Shown: piece after piece, positions 29,539 through 35,538 of the stretch
Layout: each line of letters opens with the position of its first letter
How positions within the stretch are numbered: the stretch's first letter is position 1
IMG/VR virus record: IMGVR_UViG_3300031749_000019
Span: 1-35,538 of that record
DNA: 35,538 nt
Strand: one strand, 5' to 3'
From: a virus
Notes under the pieces: generated by a model
Told to the model about the DNA's origin: nothing
Seen by the model: only the letters and a program-made list of their open reading frames with translations
Database searches by the model: none
Position numbers and translations under genes: made by a program

Positions 29539-30102
29539 ATGGGCAAATGTGTAATTTGCGGAAAAGAACTTACATCCGACCAGGAAAAATGTTGTAGTGT
29601 TAAGTGTAGAAACACTTATGCCAGATCTTTTTTTAATGAAGAAACACGGAAGAAAATGAGTTTGGCAAAAAAATTTAACCCCTCTTTCTATTGGTTGGGG
29701 AAACATAGATCAGAGGCGGTTAGGCAAAAGATAAGCGAGAAATTAAAGGGGCGTCCAGGACATAGTCCGCCTAAATGGGCAATAGAAATTTTTAAGAGGA
29801 ACGCTGTTCATCGAAGCGGAAAAGATCATTATAACTGGAAGGGTGGAATATCTTTTGAGCCATATTCAGTAGATTGGACGGAAACACTAAAAAGAAGCAT
29901 TCGGGAAAGAGATCATTATATTTGTCGGGTGTGCAATAAGATACAGGGAGATGAGGTATTTTGTGTGCATCATATAGATTATGACAAGTTGAATTGTGAC
30001 CCAAATAACTTGATTACTCTTTGTAGGAAGTGCCATGTTAAAACTAATTACAATAGGGATTACTGGAAGAAATATTTTAGACAACTTTTATGGAAGAGAT
30101 AA
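29539..30102 (+). CDS. Free-standing HNH homing endonuclease with NUMOD3-like motifs
   Basis: A 187-residue protein. Residues 4-24 are a zinc finger (CVIC and CCSVKC). Residues 35-43 (KKMSLAKKF) and 60-72 (VRQKISEKLKGRP) match NUMOD3-like DNA-binding repeats. Residues 125-165 are an HNH domain (CRVC, VHHIDYDKLNCDPNNLITL, CRKCH). This is the layout of phage homing endonucleases. It sits directly behind the capsid terminator, so it may be the partner that mobilised the capsid intron locus, or an independent invader. No ribosome binding site. Confidence 0.85.
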   Translation: MGKCVICGKELTSDQEKCCSVKCRNTYARSFFNEETRKKMSLAKKFNPSFYWLGKHRSEAVRQKISEKLKGRPGHSPPKWAIEIFKRNAVHRSGKDHYNWKGGISFEPYSVDWTETLKRSIRERDHYICRVCNKIQGDEVFCVHHIDYDKLNCDPNNLITLCRKCHVKTNYNRDYWKKYFRQLLWKR

Positions 30103-30443
30103 TAGACAAAACAGGAATACCACGACCGAAATGGGCAGTTGATTTGGTGGATAATTTTTTGGCAAAAGTAAGGTCTCGGCCAATGTGGGAAATGATAGAT
30201 TTTATTGTTTCCGTTTATATTACAAAGCACCCCGAATACTTAAATCAACCAAGGACTTCTTACATCAATAAGTTTGCTTCAACTAAAGACAAGAGTATGA
30301 GAAAGTTGCTCACAATCCCCGTTGATCTGAAAGACACAATTGACTGGTTTTACAAGGAAGATATTAAAAATATTGGTGAAGTAAAGTTTTGGCGAAAGTT
30401 TGCACAAAGATATCCTAACCTTTCGCCAGCGGAGAAGATATGA
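30090..30443 (+). CDS. Unknown protein, 117 aa
   Basis: A 117-residue helical, basic protein overlapping the HNH gene by 13 bases and the glycosyltransferase gene by four. 'RPKWAVDLVDNFLAKVRSRPMW' forms an amphipathic helix; no known domain. It could be a glycosylation cassette helper or a leftover of the HNH insertion. Confidence 0.5.
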   Translation: MEEIIDKTGIPRPKWAVDLVDNFLAKVRSRPMWEMIDFIVSVYITKHPEYLNQPRTSYINKFASTKDKSMRKLLTIPVDLKDTIDWFYKEDIKNIGEVKFWRKFAQRYPNLSPAEKI

Positions 30444-32743
30444 ACAAGCTAGCGTTAAATATGATTATAAAAGACGATACGGAGGCGGAGATTTTGTATC
30501 GGTGTTTGTCTTCAATTGCTCAATATGTAGACGGTATTTTTATCACAATTACCAACAAACCCCACGACAAGATTAAAAAGATTATTGAGGCTTTTGGTGG
30601 CAGAGTGTCTTTTTATCAATGGGATAAGTCTTTTGAAAGAGCAAGAAATTATGCTTTAGACCAAGTTCCCGAAGAATATAATTATATTGTTTGGACAGAC
30701 GCCGACGACGTTTGGGAAAATGCCAAGATGTTGCCGGCAATGGTTGATTTGATGGATAAACAGGGGATAACTGCTATTTATTTTGATTATAATTATCAAA
30801 TCAATCCCAAAACAAAAGAAGTTGAGATTGTTCACCCAAGAGAAAGAATAATCAAAAGAGGTTATTACCGCTGGAAGGGAAATCTTCACGAAACCCTTAT
30901 TCCGCAAAGAGAGGTCAACAATGCTTACTTTAAAGACATTAAGGTTAATCACTATCCGCTTCCTACAGCTGGCGAGACAAATTTGACAAGAAACCTAGAA
31001 ATACTAGAGGCGACCTATAAAGAAGAAGGAGATAAACACGATCCTCGAACACTTTACTATCTCGCTAGAAATCTTTTTGATGTAAGAGAATTAGACAGGG
31101 CGGAAAAGTTATTTATTGATTACTTGCAAAGTTCGGGTTGGGACGAGGAAAGAGCAATGGCGGCCAATTACTTGGGCTTGATTTATCTTTTTAAAAGAGA
31201 TTTTGACAAAGCTAAGGCTAGTTTTTTACAAGCAATCTCCGAGAAACCTAATTTCCCCACTTGGTATGTTAATTTAGCTTATCTTCACGCCCTGCAAGGA
31301 AAATTTGAAGAAGCAGTGCATTATGCTAGATTGTTTGTGGCAACTCCTCAACCTGATACTTCAATGGTTTTAATTCCGGTTGACGACAAGATGCGATATT
31401 ACGAAACAATCTTTTTGATTGCGATGGGAAAAAGGAAGTTAAAGGAGGCCAAAGATGCCTGCAAAGCAATCTTGGAGATTTTCCCCGACGATGAGGATTA
31501 CAAAAAGAAACTGGAGGGGCTGGAAAGGCTGGACGAGTTGATTGAGGTAACTAAAGGGGTTGATTATGTTGCTAAAGAGTTAGACAAACAGAAAGAAACA
31601 GAGAAGATTGGTCTTCTTTTGCACGCCTTACCTTCAACAATTGAAGACAATGCGGTGATTGAGCAGTTAAAACAAAAGTATTTACAGCCTACTGTATGGC
31701 CAGAGAAGTCAATTGTTTATTTAGCTGGCAAGACAATTGAGGAGTGGACGCCAGAGAGCCTTAAAACGGGTTTAGGGGGCTCAGAGACGGCAATTGTGCA
31801 GTTATCTAAGGAATGGGTTAAGTTGGGTTATAAAGTAACGGTTTTTGGCAATTGTGGGGCCAAAGAGGGTATGTATGATGGCGTGGATTATAAAAATTAC
31901 TATCGTTTCAATAAGTATGATACTTTTGATACTTTGATTATTTGGAGAGCACCGTGGGAGTTGGATTTTAAGTTCAAGGCAAAAAGAATTTGGTTGGACT
32001 GCCACGATGTCTTAAATCCTTTAGAATTTACACAAGAGAGGATTGCTAATGTCGATAAAATCTTTGTGAAGTCGAGGTTTCATCGTGATTTTATTCCTCA
32101 CGTGCCAGACGATAAAATAGTTATAATTCCGAATGGGTTTGATAAAGAGTTGTGCCGTTATAACAAAGCTAAGCGTAATCCCTACTCACTGATTTATTCT
32201 TCAAGTTATGATCGAGGGCTTGAGCAAATGCTTACTTGGGGTTGGCCGATTATTAAAAAAGAAATCCCAGAAGCCGAACTTCATATTTATTATGGTTGGA
32301 ATTTGTTTGACGCCGTTCATAGAAACAACCCCGAACGGATGATGTGGAAGAAAAAGATGATTGAGTTAATGAGTCAGGACGGAGTTTTTGAACACGGCAG
32401 GATAGGTCATGAAAAACTGCTTGAGGAAAAAAGCAAATCGTCAATTCATTATTATGTAACGAATTTTGAAGAAATCGATTGTATTTCGATAAGGGAGTCT
32501 GCGGCAGTTGGTTGCGTACCAGTAACTTCAAACTATGCCGCCTTGAAAGAAAAAGATTATGTGATTAAGATTAACGGCGACCCTAATCTGCAAAAGACAC
32601 ACGAAGATGCCGCCAGAGAGATTGTGTGGCTTCTTAAGACCAAAGAAATGGAAAAATACAGACAGGAGTTCAAGGAAAGGGCGAGAAAGGAAAGTTGGCA
32701 GGAGCAGGCAAAATTATGGATATCAGTTTTGAAAACAAATTAG
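30440..32743 (+). CDS. Trifunctional glycosyltransferase: GT-A + TPR + GT-B
   Basis: A 767-residue fusion. Residues 1-190: GT2-like GT-A domain with DADD (87-90), the metal/nucleotide-sugar site, and 'YYRWKGNLHETL' near 146. Residues about 195-360: tetratricopeptide-like helical repeats ('AMAANYLGLIYLFKRDFDKA', 'YVNLAYLHALQGKFEEA'). Residues 415-767: GT4-like GT-B domain with 'LGGSETAIVQLSKEW' and late 'ESAAVGCVPVTS'. Fused synthases of this kind add sugars stepwise, here likely to a virion or host surface target. It is the first of the cassette, coupled to the upstream gene by ATGA overlap. Confidence 0.85.
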   Translation: MNKLALNMIIKDDTEAEILYRCLSSIAQYVDGIFITITNKPHDKIKKIIEAFGGRVSFYQWDKSFERARNYALDQVPEEYNYIVWTDADDVWENAKMLPAMVDLMDKQGITAIYFDYNYQINPKTKEVEIVHPRERIIKRGYYRWKGNLHETLIPQREVNNAYFKDIKVNHYPLPTAGETNLTRNLEILEATYKEEGDKHDPRTLYYLARNLFDVRELDRAEKLFIDYLQSSGWDEERAMAANYLGLIYLFKRDFDKAKASFLQAISEKPNFPTWYVNLAYLHALQGKFEEAVHYARLFVATPQPDTSMVLIPVDDKMRYYETIFLIAMGKRKLKEAKDACKAILEIFPDDEDYKKKLEGLERLDELIEVTKGVDYVAKELDKQKETEKIGLLLHALPSTIEDNAVIEQLKQKYLQPTVWPEKSIVYLAGKTIEEWTPESLKTGLGGSETAIVQLSKEWVKLGYKVTVFGNCGAKEGMYDGVDYKNYYRFNKYDTFDTLIIWRAPWELDFKFKAKRIWLDCHDVLNPLEFTQERIANVDKIFVKSRFHRDFIPHVPDDKIVIIPNGFDKELCRYNKAKRNPYSLIYSSSYDRGLEQMLTWGWPIIKKEIPEAELHIYYGWNLFDAVHRNNPERMMWKKKMIELMSQDGVFEHGRIGHEKLLEEKSKSSIHYYVTNFEEIDCISIRESAAVGCVPVTSNYAALKEKDYVIKINGDPNLQKTHEDAAREIVWLLKTKEMEKYRQEFKERARKESWQEQAKLWISVLKTN

Positions 32744-33258
32744 AGAATGGGCATATCGAGAGGATTGTTCCTAATATCAGCCCGCAGAAATACGTTGATG
32801 AACATATTGAGAGGTATAACTATGCCAAGGGCTTAATGTATGGTAAAACCCTTGATGCTGCCTGTGGTGTTGGGTATGGTTCAAAGATATTAAGTGAAAA
32901 GTGCGATAAGGTAATAGCGGTTGATTATTCACAAGAAGCGATAGATTATGCCTCAAAACATTATGGTGATCCTAAAATTTCTTTTGAGTGTCAAGATCTT
33001 GATCGTTGGGATATTCCGATCGTCGATTGTGTTGTCTCGTTTGAAACGTTAGAACACCTAAGAGATCCGCAGAGGTTTTTACAGCAGGTTTTTGACAGGT
33101 CGAGATTGTTTGTTTTCTCGCTTCCTCTTAATTCCCCGATAACCGAATTTCATTTGCGGAAATTTGACAATATCGATGAAGTGAAACAATTTATAGGAAA
33201 AGAATTTGAATACTTTATACAAAAAGACGTTTATGTTGTGGGAGTATGGAGAAAATAA
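32716..33258 (+). CDS. SAM-dependent class I methyltransferase
   Basis: A 180-residue protein from the ATG at 32716; it overlaps the upstream stop. Motif I is LDAACGVGYGS (about 38-48), followed by 'VIAVDYSQEAIDYA' (motif II, acidic Asp), 'VDCVVSFETLEHL' (motif IV/post). A Methyltransf_11/25-type fold. In a glycosyltransferase cluster it probably methylates a sugar or lipid-linked intermediate, capping the glycan. GGAG lies 12 bases upstream. A DNA-methylation role is unlikely without a target-recognition domain. Confidence 0.8.
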   Translation: MDISFENKLENGHIERIVPNISPQKYVDEHIERYNYAKGLMYGKTLDAACGVGYGSKILSEKCDKVIAVDYSQEAIDYASKHYGDPKISFECQDLDRWDIPIVDCVVSFETLEHLRDPQRFLQQVFDRSRLFVFSLPLNSPITEFHLRKFDNIDEVKQFIGKEFEYFIQKDVYVVGVWRK

Positions 33259-33929
33259 CTTTTTCAATTATTTGTCCTCTTTATAATCGAAAGAAAGAAG
33301 CTCATCTTGTTACACAAGAGTGTTTAGATAGTGTTTTTAGATACTCCAAAGATTTTGAGTTGATACTCGTTGACGATGCCTCGCCTCTTTATGTTGATGA
33401 TTTATTGTCTCAAGCTGATATAGCTATTAAACACAAAAAGAATATGGGGCTTGCTCCGAGTTGGAACGATGGAATTAAGATTGCTAGGGGTAATTATTTG
33501 GTTTTGATAAATAACGATATTGAAGTTTGTGAAGGGTGGCTTGAAAGAATGAAAAAGGCATTAGATATTTTAGATGGGGCTGTTTGTGGACCAGCAGTTG
33601 AACACCTACCTAACGATCCGTCGCAACCCGCCCACCAGTGGTTTCCGGGCAGTTGTTTTATGCTGAAGAGAGAAACAATCGAAAAGGTAGGTTTATTTGA
33701 CGAAAATTTTATTCCATATTACTTCGAGGACACCGACTACTGGACAAGATTATTAAAGACAGGTTTGAAAACGGTTAGGGCATTTGATGTCTTTATTAAG
33801 CACAAAGAAGGATTTACGGTTAAGGATTTAGCAAGAGACGAACAATACCAAAAGAATTACAAGAAGTTTATGGAAAAGCACGGATTTGACCCAATACCAG
33901 TTTTTTGCGGCGGGGAGGAGCTAAAATGA
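33246..33929 (+). CDS. Family 2 glycosyltransferase
   Basis: A 227-residue GT-A protein, short but complete: 'FSIICPLYNRKKE' at the N-terminus, 'LILVDDASP' (about 39-47), 'GNYLVLINNDIEV' (about 80-92, the DXD-like NND), then 'GLFDENFIPYYFEDTDYWTRL' (about 155-175, the acceptor/EDxD motif). This is the classical rhamnosyl/galactosyl-type GT2 layout. It overlaps the methyltransferase by 13 bases and the next gene by four. No membrane segment, so the donor would be a cytosolic nucleotide sugar. Confidence 0.88.
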   Translation: MEKITFSIICPLYNRKKEAHLVTQECLDSVFRYSKDFELILVDDASPLYVDDLLSQADIAIKHKKNMGLAPSWNDGIKIARGNYLVLINNDIEVCEGWLERMKKALDILDGAVCGPAVEHLPNDPSQPAHQWFPGSCFMLKRETIEKVGLFDENFIPYYFEDTDYWTRLLKTGLKTVRAFDVFIKHKEGFTVKDLARDEQYQKNYKKFMEKHGFDPIPVFCGGEELK

Positions 33930-34603
33930 TAATACTGTATCGGATTTGTCCTCACAACAGCACCAAAAGTCCATTCTTCCCCGATAATAAGTTAAAGATG
34001 GTTGAGGTATGCTTGAAGTCTTTTGTTGACGGATTTGGCGATATTAAACCTAAAATTATCTTTATTTTAGACACTTGTCCGCCAGAATATAAAGAGTTAA
34101 TTGAAAGAGTTGTGCCTTTTGAAAAAGAATTCATTGAAGGAAACAATTTAGAAAATTTGGGTTCATTTAGAAAGCAGGTTGAGATCGCTTGCGGTTTAGA
34201 TGATTATGTTTTGTTTCAAGAAGATGATTATTTGTATGTGCCGGATGTTGGGGAAAAATTACAAAAAGCGGTTGAGAAATTTGATTTTGTTACTCCGCAG
34301 GACGAATATCTTTATTATTTTAACGAGCCAAGACATATCGGAAAATATGAGATTAAGGTTATCGCCGACCACCATTTTAGGGAGGTTAATTCAACAACCC
34401 TAACTTTTGCCTGCCATTCTAAACTGATTAAGGAAAATAAAGATATAATTTATAAACACGAGATTTGGGATTTTCCGATGTGGCAGGAAATAAGAGGAAA
34501 AGATTATAGAATTTGGTGTCCTATTCCTACTTTTGCCACTCACCTTGCTGATAATTTAGCACCTTGTGTAGACTGGGGAGAAGTATGCCAAAAATATCAG
34601 TAA
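33926..34603 (+). CDS. Glycosyltransferase-like protein (GT-A fold)
   Basis: A 225-residue protein from the ATG at 33926, with GGGGAGGAG just upstream. 'IIFILDTCPPEYKE' (about 45-58) and 'YVLFQEDDYLYVPD' (about 95-108, EDD as the DxD-type metal site) match GT-A chemistry, as does 'NSTTLTFACHSKL' near 160. It overlaps the next gene by 19 bases. Similarity is weaker than for the neighbours. Acceptor unknown. Confidence 0.7.
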   Translation: MIILYRICPHNSTKSPFFPDNKLKMVEVCLKSFVDGFGDIKPKIIFILDTCPPEYKELIERVVPFEKEFIEGNNLENLGSFRKQVEIACGLDDYVLFQEDDYLYVPDVGEKLQKAVEKFDFVTPQDEYLYYFNEPRHIGKYEIKVIADHHFREVNSTTLTFACHSKLIKENKDIIYKHEIWDFPMWQEIRGKDYRIWCPIPTFATHLADNLAPCVDWGEVCQKYQ

Positions 34604-35307
34604 TAACACCGACAATTTATCCTGAAAGGTTAGAGATTGTTAGAAAAGCACTCTCTAACCAAACATTTAAGGATTTTGAGTGGCTTATTGGCTCTCCGTT
34701 TGACCCTCAGATAAAAGAAGTCAGATGGATTGTAGATGATTTTAAGGGTGGTTTTTGGAGTTTAAATCGTGTATATAATCGTTTGTTCAAAGAAGCCAGC
34801 GGCGAGCTTTTGGTGAGCCTACAGGATAATATTTGGGTGCCACCTACTGGGTTGGAGAAGTTTTGGATTGATTATGATGCTACAAGAGGAATAATCAGCG
34901 GAGTGGGCGATCAATATGCAAAACTTGATGAATTTGGCAAGCCAATTGTAAAAGTTTGGGAAGATCCGAGAAAAACAGATAAATATGGCAGTTTTTATGA
35001 GTGTAACTGGAACGATGCCGAATTTAATTGGTGTGCTATTCCCAGACAGGCAGTTTTTGATGTTGGCGGAATGGACGAAAATTTAGACTTTTTAGGATAC
35101 GGGGGCGACCAGCTTCAACTTTGTGAAAGGCTTAATGACTTAGGTTGTAAATTTTACTTAGACCAAACTAATGAGAGTTTTACTTTAAGGCACGGAAGAA
35201 AAGAAGGCTGGGATGAAAATCATGTTTTGCATAATGGAGCTTATGATAAGAGAAAGGCAGAATTAAAAGAAAAAGGTCTTTGGCCGGTCTTGAATTATTT
35301 AAAATAA
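34585..35307 (+). CDS. Family 2 glycosyltransferase
   Basis: A 240-residue GT-A protein from the ATG at 34585 (GGGGAG is 4 bases upstream). 'ISVITPTIYPERLEIVRKAL' opens the fold; 'LLVSLQDNIWVPPTGLEKF' (about 80-98) carries an unusual QDN in place of DxD; 'GGMDENLDFLGYGGDQLQLCERL' (about 170-192) is the acceptor motif. It is the last gene of the cassette; a promoter and attenuator follow within its final codons and just downstream. If QDN cannot bind metal, activity could be altered. Confidence 0.8.
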   Translation: MPKISVITPTIYPERLEIVRKALSNQTFKDFEWLIGSPFDPQIKEVRWIVDDFKGGFWSLNRVYNRLFKEASGELLVSLQDNIWVPPTGLEKFWIDYDATRGIISGVGDQYAKLDEFGKPIVKVWEDPRKTDKYGSFYECNWNDAEFNWCAIPRQAVFDVGGMDENLDFLGYGGDQLQLCERLNDLGCKFYLDQTNESFTLRHGRKEGWDENHVLHNGAYDKRKAELKEKGLWPVLNYLK

Positions 35308-35317
35308 GTGATATAAT
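35290..35317 (+). promoter_or_regulatory. Promoter for the small-protein/connector operon
   Basis: TTGAAT (35290-35295), 16 bases, extended -10 TGATATAAT (35309-35317). The start near 35324 is just before the attenuator. Confidence 0.75.
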
Positions 35318-35325
35318 CTAAAGCA

Positions 35326-35369
35326 GGTTAGAAAAGAACTTTCACCGCCTTTTGTTGAGGCGGTTTTTT
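35326..35369 (+). promoter_or_regulatory. Leader attenuator, AGAAC family, copy 1
   Basis: Upstream hairpin: GGU (35326-35328) with ACC (35344-35346), GAAA (35331-35334) with UUUC (35340-35343), loop AGAAC. Terminator: ACCGCC (35344-35349) with GGCGGT (35359-35364), followed by six Ts. ACC is shared. Directly after the U-tract is a four-codon frame (35371-35385) that ends in the AAGGTGA ribosome binding site of the next gene. Confidence 0.8.
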
Positions 35370-35390
35370 AATGGAAAGAAGGTGAGAAAT

Positions 35391-35538
35391 ATGGCTTTTA
35401 AATATGTTCAAAGGAAATCTGCTAAAGCAAAGAAAAGAGCGGGTAAAAGTTTTGTGGCTAGTGGCAAAAAACCAGTATTAGGACAAGGGGGTAGATTTAA
35501 GGCTCTGAAGGGAGCATTGGCTAAAAAGGGAGCCTCTA
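35391..35538 (+). CDS. Small basic phage protein, N-terminal part (continues at base 1)
   Basis: The ATG at 35391 follows AAGGTGA by 6 bases and encodes MAFKYVQ before entering the 127-base overlap; the protein continues at base 1 and ends at 216, giving 78 residues in all. It is the first gene of an operon that leads into the connector and stopper. Confidence 0.85.
   Translation, partial: MAFKYVQRKSAKAKKRAGKSFVASGKKPVLGQGGRFKALKGALAKKGAS
35412..35538. repeat. Second copy of the 127-base end overlap
   Basis: This is the same sequence as bases 1-127. It continues in frame the gene that begins at 35391, so joining the two ends restores one uninterrupted reading frame. That supports circularity over a tandem duplication. 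Confidence 0.93.

Noticed and set aside
1-35538. Recoded stop codons (TGA or TAG read as amino acids), as in some small-genome bacteria and their phages
   Set aside because: The conserved terminase, portal, capsid and glycosyltransferase frames contain no internal TGA or TAG, and TGA ends several well-bounded genes.

Overview
The window looks like one complete, circular genome of a tailed double-stranded DNA phage (Caudoviricetes, probably short-tailed/podovirus-like) from an uncultivated host. The first 127 bases recur exactly as the last 127 bases (1-127 = 35412-35538). This is the usual signature of a circular de Bruijn-graph contig, so the unique genome is about 35,411 bp. All recognisable genes are on the + strand, the sequence is AT-rich, and the standard bacterial code fits (TGA is a real stop). 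There is a PBSX-type terminase, a large portal, a scaffold, an SU10/DUF5309-like capsid protein, a connector and a P22 gp10-like stopper. No sheath, tail tube or tape measure was seen. No integrase and no replicative polymerase, helicase or primase was recognised. The host cannot be named. AGGAGG-type ribosome binding sites are common, but about half the genes have none.

Layout on the circle. (a) 35391 through the junction to 15857: two small basic proteins, head-tail connector, stopper, tail and fibre-like proteins, a coiled-coil protein, a 1259-residue putative ejected virion protein, a C1q-like fibre protein, a holin-like protein, a C39-type peptidase, small proteins, a second holin-like protein, a metallophosphoesterase, an adenine methyltransferase and an HNH protein. 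(b) 15858-16242: the longest gene-free stretch, with promoters, a terminator and structured sequence. (c) 16243-22461: a presumed early region of small genes: HNH proteins, a leaderless excisionase-like HTH protein, a possible annealing protein, a membrane-anchored glucosaminidase, HAD, ParB-like and HIT-like enzymes, and many very small membrane or basic proteins. (d) 22449-29444: terminase, portal, scaffold and major capsid protein. (e) 29539-35307: an HNH endonuclease followed by a glycosylation cassette of four glycosyltransferase-like genes and a SAM methyltransferase.

Two things stand out. First, the capsid gene is split after its tenth codon by a group I intron of about 448 nt. P1, P3 and P7 pairings and a terminal G can be seen, and the intron carries only a truncated LAGLIDADG endonuclease. 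Joining the exons restores a 303-residue capsid protein. Second, intrinsic terminators lie just upstream of structural genes instead of only behind them, usually a few bases after a promoter, and each has an upstream strand able to form a competing hairpin. Four share the core AAAGAACTTT: an upstream hairpin with loop AGAAC overlaps the 5' strand of the terminator, with compensating base changes between copies. Two others (26867-26945 and 29467-29530) use different sequences with the same three-strand logic. I infer a genome-wide attenuation or RNA-based antitermination scheme for late genes. The structures are read from sequence by eye; the regulation is inference.
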